From: Astrobacterium formosum
Lineage (GTDB): Bacteria > Pseudomonadota > Alphaproteobacteria > Rhizobiales > Xanthobacteraceae
Assembly (NCBI GenBank): GCA_030848545.1
Contig: JAVDCA010000005.1
Location: forward strand, 124,001-188,000
Reading direction: 5' to 3'
DNA: 64,000 bases
Below, in pieces: positions 8,787 through 17,215 of the stretch. The notes under the pieces are model-generated. The model was not told where the DNA came from. It saw only the letters and a program-made list of their open reading frames with translations, and did not search any database. Made by a program: the position numbers and the translations under genes. Numbering within the stretch: position 1 is the first letter of the stretch; each line of letters opens with the position of its first letter.

Positions 8787-10406
8787 ATGTCGTTTCGTAT
8801 CACGCCGGCGAGCCTCATGAGAAACTGGCGCCGCCTGTTCGCGGAAAACGGCGGCAACGTCACCATCACGTTCGCCGTGGCCCTGGTTCCCCTCCTCGCG
8901 TTGGTCGGAACGGCGGTCGATTACAGCCGCGCCAGCGCCATTCGCACCGCCATGCAGTCCGCCGCCGATTCGACGGCGCTGGCGATGTCAAAGACCGCGG
9001 CATCCCTCACCAAGGAGGAAATCAAGAAACAAGCGGAGGCGATGTTCAAGGGATTGCTCTCCCGGACCGACGTCGGCAATCTCGTGATCACCGCCGCTTA
9101 CAGTTCAGAGGGTGGCAGCACCGTCACGGTCACCGCGACGGGAACGATGAAGACCAGCTTCCTGGGCGTGCTGGGGATCTCCGAGATGCAGCTCGGAACG
9201 AATGCGGTCACGACCTGGGGCAATAGTCGGCTGCGCGTCGCTCTCGTGCTCGACAATACCGGCTCGATGGACCAATCGAATAAACTGAGCAAACTCAAGA
9301 ACGCCACTAAAGACCTGCTCACCACGCTGCAAAGCGCCGCGACCACCAGTGCGGACGTGTATGTCTCGATTATTCCGTTCGCGAAGAACATCAAAGTCGA
9401 TACGAACAGCTACGATGAGGATTGGATCTACTGGGGCACGCCCGCACAGGACCCGACGCTCTCCGATGACGATTCGTGGGATGCGAACAACGGCACCTGC
9501 AGTACGCGTTATGCAACAACCCGCAGTCAATGCTTCGCCAATTCCTGCTCGATCTCCGGCTATACCAATCAGAACGCCTGCACGAACGCCTATATGTGTT
9601 CGAATCCACTTCAAAAGACCAAGAGCGCCTGCACCGGAGAAAAGGCCTGCTCCAAGTCATATTCGTCGAAGTCCGCCTGCGAAAACCATTGGGGAACGTG
9701 GGGATACGGAACGTGGAAAAGAGGCGTGTGGGACACTTCGATCACCTGGACACCAACCGCTCACAAGAACTGGAAGGGATGCATCACCGACCGCGGCGAC
9801 GCGAATGGCCCGAATGCGGGCAACTATGACACCAACACGGTGACGCCAACACCCTCCAACAAAGCCACATTGTTCATTCCCGCCCACCCATCGGACTATT
9901 GTCCCGTGACGGTAAAGCCACTCAACAACGACTGGGCGACGATGTCGACTTTCGTCGATGAAATGACCGCCAAGGACTCTACCAATCAAGGTATCGGACT
10001 CGTCCACGGGTGGCAGTCGCTGGTGGGTGGTGGTCCATATCCGACGCCGCCCACGATGGATACAAATTACACCTACAAGCAGGTCATCATTCTCATGTCG
10101 GATGGCCTCAACACCAAGAACCGATGGTGGGGCGACGGCTTTCGCACCGGCACCGCGGAGGACGCCAAGATCGACGCACGGGAGCGGTTGACTTGTACAA
10201 ACGCCAAAGCCGCCGATATCACGATCTATACAATCCAGGTCAACACCAGCACGGATCCGACATCGCAGGTGCTTCAAGACTGCGCCAGTCCGAACACCGA
10301 AGATGACCCAGGACCGCACTTCTATCTGGTGACCAGCGCCAGTGGGATCAACGACACCTTTCAACAGATCGGCTCTCAGCTTTCCAAACTACGTATCTCC
10401 AAATGA
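8787..10406 (+). CDS. TadE/TadG-like vWA protein with expanded cysteine repeats
   Basis: A 539-residue paralogue of the preceding gene. I chose the ATG at 8787 because GGAGG sits six bases upstream; the open frame runs further up without support. Residues 24-42 form the membrane anchor, followed by GTAVDYSRA. The vWA MIDAS-like DNTGSM is at 156-161 and MSDGLNTKN near 438. Between them residues 238-298 hold eight cysteines in four C-S-x(8-9)-C units, where the paralogue has one. Shared tail motifs (WTPTAHKNWKGCITDR) follow. The protein is probably exported and disulfide-bonded. A terminator hairpin follows at 10421. Confidence 0.85.
   Translation: MSFRITPASLMRNWRRLFAENGGNVTITFAVALVPLLALVGTAVDYSRASAIRTAMQSAADSTALAMSKTAASLTKEEIKKQAEAMFKGLLSRTDVGNLVITAAYSSEGGSTVTVTATGTMKTSFLGVLGISEMQLGTNAVTTWGNSRLRVALVLDNTGSMDQSNKLSKLKNATKDLLTTLQSAATTSADVYVSIIPFAKNIKVDTNSYDEDWIYWGTPAQDPTLSDDDSWDANNGTCSTRYATTRSQCFANSCSISGYTNQNACTNAYMCSNPLQKTKSACTGEKACSKSYSSKSACENHWGTWGYGTWKRGVWDTSITWTPTAHKNWKGCITDRGDANGPNAGNYDTNTVTPTPSNKATLFIPAHPSDYCPVTVKPLNNDWATMSTFVDEMTAKDSTNQGIGLVHGWQSLVGGGPYPTPPTMDTNYTYKQVIILMSDGLNTKNRWWGDGFRTGTAEDAKIDARERLTCTNAKAADITIYTIQVNTSTDPTSQVLQDCASPNTEDDPGPHFYLVTSASGINDTFQQIGSQLSKLRISK
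9498..9680 (+). repeat. Fourfold tandem cysteine repeat inside vWA gene
   Basis: The encoded units begin at C238, C254, C271 and C288 and end at C249, C265, C282 and C298, a period of 16-17 residues. Units read CSTRYATTRSQC, CSISGYTNQNAC, CSNPLQKTKSAC and CSKSYSSKSAC. The paralogue at 7018-8289 has one such unit. The pattern indicates internal duplication. Confidence 0.8.
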
Positions 10407-10420
10407 ACGAGTAAGAAAAA

Positions 10421-10447
10421 GGGCCCGGCTCTCGAAAAGCCGGGCCC
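10421..10447 (-). terminator. Rho-independent terminator between convergent genes
   Basis: Perfect ten-base arms GGGCCCGGCT (10421-10430) and AGCCGGGCCC (10438-10447) close a seven-base loop. On the minus strand the hairpin is followed by five T residues, so it terminates the phasin transcript; it may also serve the plus-strand vWA gene, though no T tract follows on that strand. Confidence 0.85.
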
Positions 10448-10479
10448 GCAGGCGTTCCGAAGGGTAAGGGACGCCGAAA

Positions 10480-10815
10480 TTACTTGCCGGTCGTCTTGGC
10501 GACGACCACCTCGAAGGGCTTGTAGGCCTCCTTGGCGAGATCGGCGTAGAGCTCACCGATCCGGGTGGCGCCGGCGACGAAGCCCTCATAGCTCGTCTTG
10601 GCGTAGTCGGACTGGATTTCGATCGCCTTTTCGAACGAGCGCGCGCCCAGGAGCTTTTCCACGGTGGCGCTGCCTTCCTCGAACGACTTCTTGGAATAGT
10701 CGGCAACCTCGACCGCGATGGCCTGCAGGCCCTTGGACATGGCGCCGAACGAATTCATGGCGACGTCCAGATTGTCCTTGCTGAGTTTCTGCACGTCATC
10801 GAAGTTCTTGAGCAT
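10480..10815 (-). CDS. Phasin family protein
   Basis: A 111-residue amphipathic helical protein with the phasin pattern (MLKNFDDVQKLSKDNLDVAM, then SKGLQAIAVEVADYSKKSFEEG). Phasins coat polyhydroxyalkanoate granules in the cytoplasm; some rhizobial ones are general stress proteins. The ATG at 10815 has GGGAG nine bases upstream and is preferred over an ATG three codons earlier that abuts the same sequence, and over a much longer frame to 10983. An inverted TGCA-rich element about 90-125 bases upstream fits PhaR control. No phaC or phaP neighbour is present. Confidence 0.88.
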   Translation of the reverse strand: MLKNFDDVQKLSKDNLDVAMNSFGAMSKGLQAIAVEVADYSKKSFEEGSATVEKLLGARSFEKAIEIQSDYAKTSYEGFVAGATRIGELYADLAKEAYKPFEVVVAKTTGK

Positions 10816-10901
10816 GCTCGTCATCTCCCGGTTGCAGCGGTGACCCGCGGCGGTTTTGGTGTAGTGGCGGCCCCCCCGGGCCGCGCCCCGATACGTATGC
10901 C

Positions 10902-10939
10902 GCACTGCACAATATGTCAAGAAATTTGTTGCAGTGCAA
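10902..10939. promoter_or_regulatory. PhaR-like inverted repeat upstream of phasin gene
   Basis: GCACTGCACAA (10902-10912) faces TTGCAGTGCAA (10929-10939). Both contain the TGCA/CTGCA core that PhaR repressors of alphaproteobacteria bind before phasin genes. Placement before a phasin supports the reading; the exact operator of this organism is unknown. Confidence 0.5.
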
Positions 10940-10975
10940 AATCGTTTACGCATTACGACGAATTCATGAACAGGA

Positions 10976-10983
10976 TTAACCAT
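10976..10983 (+). promoter_or_regulatory. Possible CtrA half-site
   Basis: TTAACCAT matches the half-site bound by CtrA in alphaproteobacteria and lies 194 bases before a cell-wall carboxypeptidase with a septal SPOR domain. An eight-base match alone is weak. The rest of 10816-11176 shows no further gene. Confidence 0.25.
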
Positions 10984-11176
10984 TTAGAAACGATAGCCAA
11001 CCTACCGTCAGGGGTGCCGTGCTACGACAGTGGCAGCAGAAATTCGCCTATTGGGTGGCATTTCGTGCTGGCGCAATCGCAGTCCGGCCTTATTCGCGCC
11101 AAAAGGTGACCTTACGCCGGACCTCCGCAAGGGGACGTCGCGCGCCAAAAGGCCGCCACGGAGACGGGGAGCCACC

Positions 11177-12799
11177 ATGACGGGTGCTGGCAAATCGGTC
11201 GCGCATGGTTTGCGCCGGTCGGTCGTAATCCTTGCGATCGTCGTTGCCGTCATCATCACGAGCACGGACGCGGATGCGCGCAGCCGCAAGCGCCGCAGCA
11301 TCGGTTCGGGCGGCGGCTATACGCCCCCCTATGCCTCCATCGTGGTGGATGCCAATACGGGCCGCGTGCTACAGGCGACCAATCCCGACAGCATTCGCCA
11401 TCCGGCCTCCCTCACCAAGATCATGACGCTCTACCTTTTGTTCGAGCGTCTGGAATCCGGCAAGATCAAGCTCGGGACCCAATTGCCGGTGTCGGCCCAC
11501 GCGGCCGCCCAGGCGCCGACGAAACTCGGCCTCAAGCCCGGCTCCACCATTTCAGCGGAAGATGCCATCCGGGGCCTCGTGACCCGGTCGGCCAACGACG
11601 CCGCCGCCGTCATCGCCGAAGCGCTGGGCGGCGACGAGGAGAGCTTCGCCGAACTGATGACCCGCAAGGCGCGGGCGATCGGCATGTCCCGCACGGTCTA
11701 CAGGAACGCCTCCGGCCTACCGGATTCCCAGCAGGTCACCACCGCGCGCGACCAGGCCATACTGGGACGCGCCATCCAGGAGCGCTTCCCCCGTTACTAC
11801 ACGTATTTCGCGACGCCGTCGTTTACGTTCCGCGGCACGGTCATCCGCAACCACAATCGCCTGATCGGGCGGGTCGAAGGAGTCGACGGGATCAAAACCG
11901 GCTACACCCGTGCGTCCGGCTTCAATCTCGTCACGTCGATGAAACGCAATGGCCGCCACGTGGTCGCCGTCATTCTGGGCGGTCGTTCGGCGGCCGCCCG
12001 CGATGCCCGCATGCGCGACCTCGTGACCACGAAGATCGCCGAAGCCTCTACGGTCCGTTCGGCGCCCATGATCGCCGATGCCGTCGAACGTACGGCGCCG
12101 GCCGCGGCTCAGAAGGCGGCGGCGGCACCCAAGACGGCCCCTGCCCGCATCGCACTCGCGTCCGCCGGATCGACCCCGGTCAGCCTTTCTCCCCAACCGG
12201 CCTCCCCGTCGGCCGTCACGACCACCGGCTCGACCCCCTCCGTGCACGGCTCTACGGAACCGCTCCAGCCCGTCAAGGTGAAGACCATCAAGGTCAGATT
12301 GAGCGGCCTCCAGACGGCGTCCATGGGACCGCCCATCGCCACGCTGCCGATCGAAGAGACGCCCGCCCCGGCCGCCGCCAGAGCGCCTGCCGCGCCGGAA
12401 CCCGTCGTCAATCCGCGCCCGGGCGTGCTCGGCGTCCTGACCGTACCGGCCGCGACGGAACCCGCCCCTGCGCGCGCACCGGTCATAGCGGCCGTGAAGA
12501 CGACCGCGACACCCCCGAGCCCGCCGGCGGCCGTGCCGTCGCGTGCGATCCCGAAAGGTGGCTGGTTGGTGCAGATCGGGGCCTTCCCGGCCGAAAGCGA
12601 AGCCAAGGACCATCTGCAGATAGCCCACAGCAAGGTGAAATCGCTGCTCGGCAAGGCGGACGGATTTACCGAACCGGTGGTCAAGGGCGCCAAGACGCTC
12701 TACCGCGCCCGTTTCGCCGGGCTGGACAAGAATCAGGCGGAGGCGGTCTGCAAGCAGCTCAAGCGCAACGAGATGGCTTGCCTGACCATCAAGAACTGA
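11177..12799 (+). CDS. D-alanyl-D-alanine carboxypeptidase with C-terminal SPOR domain
   Basis: A 540-residue S11-family penicillin-binding protein. An N-terminal signal segment (residues 13-35) directs it to the periplasm. Catalytic motifs are SLTK (78-81), SAN (138-140) and KTG (240-242). A long Ala/Pro-rich linker (about 330-455) leads to a SPOR domain (about 460-540, starting GGWLVQIGAFPAESEAKDHL), which binds denuded glycan strands at the septum. It trims the terminal D-Ala of peptidoglycan pentapeptides. The ATG at 11177 has GGGGAG five bases upstream. DacA/DacC-type naming cannot be settled. Confidence 0.93.
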   Translation: MTGAGKSVAHGLRRSVVILAIVVAVIITSTDADARSRKRRSIGSGGGYTPPYASIVVDANTGRVLQATNPDSIRHPASLTKIMTLYLLFERLESGKIKLGTQLPVSAHAAAQAPTKLGLKPGSTISAEDAIRGLVTRSANDAAAVIAEALGGDEESFAELMTRKARAIGMSRTVYRNASGLPDSQQVTTARDQAILGRAIQERFPRYYTYFATPSFTFRGTVIRNHNRLIGRVEGVDGIKTGYTRASGFNLVTSMKRNGRHVVAVILGGRSAAARDARMRDLVTTKIAEASTVRSAPMIADAVERTAPAAAQKAAAAPKTAPARIALASAGSTPVSLSPQPASPSAVTTTGSTPSVHGSTEPLQPVKVKTIKVRLSGLQTASMGPPIATLPIEETPAPAAARAPAAPEPVVNPRPGVLGVLTVPAATEPAPARAPVIAAVKTTATPPSPPAAVPSRAIPKGGWLVQIGAFPAESEAKDHLQIAHSKVKSLLGKADGFTEPVVKGAKTLYRARFAGLDKNQAEAVCKQLKRNEMACLTIKN

Positions 12800-12989
12800 C
12801 CTCGCCCGACCACGCCGGATTCATTCGGCGACGGTCCGGCCATGTTCAAAACAAAAGTAAGAGTTCACCGCTAACAATGTGCGGAAATCACCACCGGTGA
12901 TGACAGGGAATACGAAGCGTTCAGTGTGAGTAGGCGTACCGGGCTCAGCGCGCTGCACAGGAGAGGCCGCGCTTCCCCGGATTGGAGTC

Positions 12990-13691
12990 TCAGCGATGGT
13001 TGCGAAGAAGGACGTCCTTGGCCTCATTGACGCGGGCCGCGAGGTACGTCGACCCCCCCTGGTCGGGATGCAGTTTCTTCATCAGGGAACGATGGGCGCG
13101 TCCGATTTCCTCCGCACTCGCCCCCGGCTTAAGGCCAAGGACCTGATAAGCCTCCTCTTTGGTCATTTTGCCGGTTCTCAGCGGGCTGCCCTCCCCCGCT
13201 GCCGCACCGCCATTCGCGTGCTCACGCCAGCGGGCATCCCGGCGGTCAAGATACGCCATCAATAGGGCCCGGCTCTCCTCGTCCAGTTCCATCAAGAGCG
13301 CGACGAGCGCCGAGGTTTCCATTCCCTCGAGGGACATGCCGGCCTGGCGGCCGGCAATGATGCGTCCCCGCATGGTGCCGGTATCGTGGTCGAGCTCCAT
13401 CTCGAGGAAGCTCGATCGCACCCGCGACGCCTGGCCGGCGCTCTTGTGCGCCTTGATCCCGAACATTTCCGACGGTAGCCAACCGAGCAGGTTGAGAGCC
13501 ATGATGCCCACGGGCAGCGCCACCGCCAGTTGGCCGATCGAAAACAGGTAGACGGCCGCGATCCCCGCTGCGACGCCGCCGCCGCGCTGCACCAGAAACG
13601 TGATGCCTTTCGGGTTCGCCTGCACGAACTTGTTGGCGAACCAGAGGATGATCATGAGGGCGACGATGCCCACCAGGACAGTCGCCATCAT
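12990..13691 (-). CDS. Membrane-anchored DnaJ domain protein (TIM14-like)
   Basis: A 233-residue protein with two hydrophobic segments (about residues 5-20 and 38-70) and a C-terminal J domain: MTKEEAYQVLGLKPGASAEE, the diagnostic HPD in KKLHPDQGG, and ARVNEAKDVLL. The J domain at the C-terminus of a membrane anchor resembles mitochondrial TIM14/PAM18. J domains stimulate DnaK ATPase, so it probably recruits DnaK to the membrane. Its start (ATGATG at 13691 or 13688) overlaps the stop of the upstream vWA gene, implying coupled translation and a common task. The substrate is unknown. Confidence 0.85.
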   Translation of the reverse strand: MMATVLVGIVALMIILWFANKFVQANPKGITFLVQRGGGVAAGIAAVYLFSIGQLAVALPVGIMALNLLGWLPSEMFGIKAHKSAGQASRVRSSFLEMELDHDTGTMRGRIIAGRQAGMSLEGMETSALVALLMELDEESRALLMAYLDRRDARWREHANGGAAAGEGSPLRTGKMTKEEAYQVLGLKPGASAEEIGRAHRSLMKKLHPDQGGSTYLAARVNEAKDVLLRNHR

Positions 13692-14425
13692 GGCCTCATC
13701 TGGGCGATCAGACGGGTGGCGCCGGCATGGCGGCGCGCGGACAGGTCGTCGAGCGCCTTCATGCCCCCCGCCGCATAGGCGGCGGCGGCACGCAGAAGCT
13801 CTGCGAGTTCGTGCGCCGCGCCGGCATTGAAACCGCAATAGGCGCCGCCGCTCAGGCGCGCGATGTCGCGGAAGGCGTGCTCGGCGGCCGGGTCGTGGCC
13901 TTCGTGGAACATGAAGGCGCGCACGCCCAGCATTCCGAGTTCGCCGGCGGTGCGACACAGGACGTCGACATTCTCTTCCATGGCATCGCCCACATACACC
14001 AATGCGGCGACCTTGCCCTTCTCGCCTTCGCGCCGGGCATGGGCCAGGACCTTGCCGATCTGCGTGTTGCCGCCGCGGCAGTCGATCTTCGCCATCGTGG
14101 CGGCCAACACGCCCGTATCCGAGACCCACCGGGAGGCGCGGCATTCGCCCAGGCCGCGGAAATAGACGAGTTGCACGTCGAGGCCGCCGATGGCGGCCGC
14201 TTCGCGGAACATGCCTGCCTGCAGCTCGCAGGCGGTATCCCAGGTGGGCTGGCGGCTCATGGTGGCATCGAGGGCGAAGATCAGACGTCCCCGGCCGCCC
14301 GCCAGGTCGGCGGGAGCGAGTGTCCGGACTTGCGCCAGGAAGGATTCGATTTCGGATCGCGACGAGGTCTGGGCCGGCTCGCTGGGAGCCGGGGCCGCCG
14401 GCATATGATCGGGCCCTTTCGCCAT
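13688..14425 (-). CDS. vWA-like protein of unknown function, coupled to DnaJ gene
   Basis: A 245-residue soluble protein with a vWA-like fold: GRLIFALDATMSRQPTWD (a variant MIDAS DxTxS), GLDVQLVYFRG, CRGGNTQIGKVLAHAR (conserved Thr) and VAALVYVGDAMEENVDVL. No signal peptide is visible, so it is likely cytoplasmic. I start at ATG 14425, with AGGA five bases upstream; the ATG two codons before is the alternative, and a longer frame to 14611 would run into the mipZ gene. It overlaps the membrane DnaJ gene by four bases. The pair recurs in relatives as far as I recall, but no function is established. Confidence 0.75.
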   Translation of the reverse strand: MAKGPDHMPAAPAPSEPAQTSSRSEIESFLAQVRTLAPADLAGGRGRLIFALDATMSRQPTWDTACELQAGMFREAAAIGGLDVQLVYFRGLGECRASRWVSDTGVLAATMAKIDCRGGNTQIGKVLAHARREGEKGKVAALVYVGDAMEENVDVLCRTAGELGMLGVRAFMFHEGHDPAAEHAFRDIARLSGGAYCGFNAGAAHELAELLRAAAAYAAGGMKALDDLSARRHAGATRLIAQMRP

Positions 14426-14516
14426 GCACATCCTGTCTCGGGGGCGTGGTCCTGGGAACCTTACGTGGTGAACCAACGGGTCCCACGCAATGGCATAAGC
14501 CCTGGAAAGTGCAAGC

Positions 14517-15452
14517 TCAATCGGACAGAACGTCCTCGACCTCGATCGGCCGGTCGGCACCGGCGAACCATTCCGCCCGCGCCCACGCCCGCCGGCGGCC
14601 ACGCTCGTCAATGGGCAGTTTGAGGGCGTCGAGCAGTGCCCCGACTTCCTTCTGCGCCGTCAGATGAGAGAGGCTCGGGCGCGTCCCCAACGTCGTCTCA
14701 TCGATCTGGTCCAGGGCCGTCAATCCACGCGGAAAGAGCTCTCGGTAGACGACCCGCTCGGCGAAACCGTCGATGAACCGGAGCCCGAGTCGCAGGGCGA
14801 GATCGTTGAGCCCGTCGGCGACCAGCCGCTTGTTGCGTGACCCGAGCATGGACAGGCGGTTGCGCACCACGATCCAGTCCATGACGCGGCCGTCGACGAT
14901 GCGGCGCTGGCGGCGCGCCTCGCGCACCATCTCCGAGTAGTGGCTGGTGCCGGTCAAGCCGTAGGTTAGAGGATCGACGGTGCCGAGCACGTCGAAATCC
15001 ACGAAACTGTCGTTGAGCGGCGTGATCAACGTGTCGGCCATGGAGTGGGCGAGACGGTTGAGATAGCTGTCGCTCCCCGGCGTATCGATGACGACGAAGT
15101 CGTGGGTGTGCTCGACGGTGGTGATCGCCTTCGCGAAGCCGGCGAATTCCTCCGCCTCGTTGTCTTCCACCTTGTCGCGTTCGCCGCGGGCGATGCAGAA
15201 GTGGACCGGCAGTTCGAGCTCCACCTTGCGGCGCCGGCCCCATGCCCGCCGATGCTCGATATAGCGGGTGAAGGTCCGTTGGCGCGAATCCAGATCGATG
15301 GTGGCGACCCGCTGGCCGGCCTTCATCAGGGCGACGGCCACATGCATCGCCGTGGTCGACTTGCCCGATCCGCCCTTCTCGTTGCCGAGCACGACGACAT
15401 GAGCGGATGTACCGTCGTCCGCGATCAAGCCCGGGTCCACCATGGCCAACAT
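14517..15452 (-). CDS. mipZ: Division plane positioning ATPase MipZ
   Basis: A 311-residue ParA/MinD-superfamily P-loop ATPase with the deviant Walker [10 protein letters not shown] (K26 and K31), a switch-[17 protein letters not shown] and Walker [14 protein letters not shown] (Asp near 123). [14 protein letters not shown]-type sequence is characteristic of MipZ, which forms gradients from ParB-bound poles and blocks FtsZ polymerisation away from midcell. The start at 15452 has GGGGGAG four bases upstream; an ATG three codons later is possible. The vWA/DnaJ pair follows on the same strand after 91 bases. Confidence 0.92.
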   Translation of the reverse strand: MLAMVDPGLIADDGTSAHVVVLGNEKGGSGKSTTAMHVAVALMKAGQRVATIDLDSRQRTFTRYIEHRRAWGRRRKVELELPVHFCIARGERDKVEDNEAEEFAGFAKAITTVEHTHDFVVIDTPGSDSYLNRLAHSMADTLITPLNDSFVDFDVLGTVDPLTYGLTGTSHYSEMVREARRQRRIVDGRVMDWIVVRNRLSMLGSRNKRLVADGLNDLALRLGLRFIDGFAERVVYRELFPRGLTALDQIDETTLGTRPSLSHLTAQKEVGALLDALKLPIDERGRRRAWARAEWFAGADRPIEVEDVLSD

Positions 15453-15817
15453 GGATCTCCCCCACGCCGAGATTTTCGTTGTTATGCAACCATACGGTCA
15501 AGCCGGCGCGCCGGATAGCCGAATTCAATATTAACCGGAGCCCCGGTCGGGCCAACCGACAAAGCTCGGCGGCCCGGAAAAAAAGCGCCCGACAGCGGTG
15601 GACCTGCAACGATGGTGCATACCCGTGCGATCGAGTGGCAGCGGCGCAACGCCTTTGCTACTTTCCGCGCCGCCCGGTCGTCGATGGCCGGCAAGGCAGA
15701 TACCAATACCGGCGCGATCGAACGCGGCGCTCGCACCGGCTCTTCCGAACGGACCCTGGGTCCGGGCGAAACGGACACAGGGTCCGGGCGACAGGTCCGC
15801 GGCATCAAGGCACGGCA

Positions 15818-16669
15818 ATGGCATCACGACTTCTGGTGGCGCGCAGCATGGCGGCGCTCGGGCGCGCCCTCACCCCGTTGCGCAAAAATGGGAAAAAAAT
15901 AGCCCTCGTGCCCACCATGGGAGCGCTTCACGCCGGCCATCTCGCCTTGGTACGGGCGGCGCAGCGGCGCGGCGACCACGTGATCGTATCCATTTTCGTC
16001 AATCCGACCCAGTTCGCGCCCAACGAAGACTTTGCCAGCTATCCGCGCACGTTCGAACGCGACCGCGACGCGCTTGCATCGCTGGGCGTCAAGGTCATCT
16101 GGGCGCCGACCGCCGCACTCATGTATCCCTCGGGCTTTGCGACACGCGTCGTCCCCGAAGGCGCGGCGACCGCCGGCCTCGAAGATCGGTTCCGCCCGCA
16201 ATTCTTCGCCGGCGTCGCCACCGTGGTCACGAAGCTGTTCACCCAGTGCCGGCCGGACTTCGCCCTGTTCGGGGAAAAAGACTATCAGCAGCTCAAGGTC
16301 GTCACCCGGCTGGCCCGGGACCTCGACCTCGGCGTGAAGGTCGTCGCCATGACGACGAAGCGGGAAAAGGACGGCCTCGCCCTGTCGTCGCGCAACGTCT
16401 ACCTGTCGGCGGAAGAACGCGCGGCCGCTCCGGTCCTTTATCGCACCCTGAAGGACTGTGCGGCCAAGATCGGCGCCGGTCGCGGCATCGGTGCGGTTCT
16501 GGCGGATGGCCGGCGCGCCATCGAGAGGGCGGGATTCGTGCTCGACTATCTCGAGGCGCGGCACGCCGAGACGCTGGCTCCGGTCGCTTCCGGCAAGGAC
16601 GTTCCGATCCGCCTCCTGGTGGCGGGCCGAATCGGCAAGACGCGTCTGATCGACAATATCGGGGTGTGA
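15818..16669 (+). CDS. panC: Pantoate-beta-alanine ligase
   Basis: A 283-residue cytoplasmic enzyme that joins pantoate and beta-alanine with ATP to give pantothenate. It shows the HIGH-like [10 protein letters not shown] (32-41), [36 protein letters not shown] and the KMSKS-like loop region [16 protein letters not shown]. Length matches the family. The start at 15818 has AAGG seven bases upstream. It stands alone without panB, and converges with the DUF1489 gene after 13 bases. Confidence 0.96.
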   Translation: MASRLLVARSMAALGRALTPLRKNGKKIALVPTMGALHAGHLALVRAAQRRGDHVIVSIFVNPTQFAPNEDFASYPRTFERDRDALASLGVKVIWAPTAALMYPSGFATRVVPEGAATAGLEDRFRPQFFAGVATVVTKLFTQCRPDFALFGEKDYQQLKVVTRLARDLDLGVKVVAMTTKREKDGLALSSRNVYLSAEERAAAPVLYRTLKDCAAKIGAGRGIGAVLADGRRAIERAGFVLDYLEARHAETLAPVASGKDVPIRLLVAGRIGKTRLIDNIGV

Positions 16670-16682
16670 ACGTCCGCAGCGT

Positions 16683-17120
16683 TTACAGAAGCCCGAGTTC
16701 GCGCAGTTCCCGACGCATGTTTTCCGGCATGGCCCGCGCGCCGGGGGCGGCGCGGTCGAGATCGCGCGGCGCGTCCTTGTCGTCGAGATAGCGCCATCCC
16801 TGAAAGGCCCGGAACGGCCGCGGCTCGACCAGGATCACCTTGGGGGCGAGCACCAGCCGGCAACGCCCGACGCCGTCCCGGTCGACGAACGGCTGGATGT
16901 CGCTCAAGCGCTCACGACAAAGGATCTCGCCGCGGATCACCCAGTAGAGCGATCCCCCCGCCAGCAGTTCGTCGGCGCGTTTCGGCACCATGCGGGTGGT
17001 GTGAACGTGTTCGGGCTTCTGGCTGCGCTTCTTCTGGTCCCTGATGCGCTGCTTGATCCAGGAATCGAGATCTTTGACAGAGTCGCAGCCGACGCAGAGC
17101 TTGATCAGGTGGAGAGGCAT
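16683..17120 (-). CDS. DUF1489 family protein
   Basis: A 145-residue protein beginning MPLHLIKLCVGCDSVKDLDS, the hallmark opening of DUF1489, a family of alphaproteobacteria. Further family-like phrases are HTTRMVPKRADELLAGGSLYWVI and FRAFQGWRYL. No catalytic motif is recognised and no function is known. It is probably cytoplasmic. It converges with panC. The ATG start at 17120 has GGAGAGG close upstream region and the length is usual. Confidence 0.88.
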   Translation of the reverse strand: MPLHLIKLCVGCDSVKDLDSWIKQRIRDQKKRSQKPEHVHTTRMVPKRADELLAGGSLYWVIRGEILCRERLSDIQPFVDRDGVGRCRLVLAPKVILVEPRPFRAFQGWRYLDDKDAPRDLDRAAPGARAMPENMRRELRELGLL

Positions 17121-17215
17121 CGATCACGAACATTATCCGGCATAAGCACCGGAGGAGGACAAGGGTTGCCGGGACACTGCCGCAGCCGGGCGCAGTGCTA
17201 TGCCAAGGCCGTGCT

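Noticed and set aside
12887-12901. ATCACC-ACC-GGTGAT inverted repeat between convergent genes
   Set aside because: A six-base stem without a T tract in a short intergenic region is too weak to call a terminator or operator.
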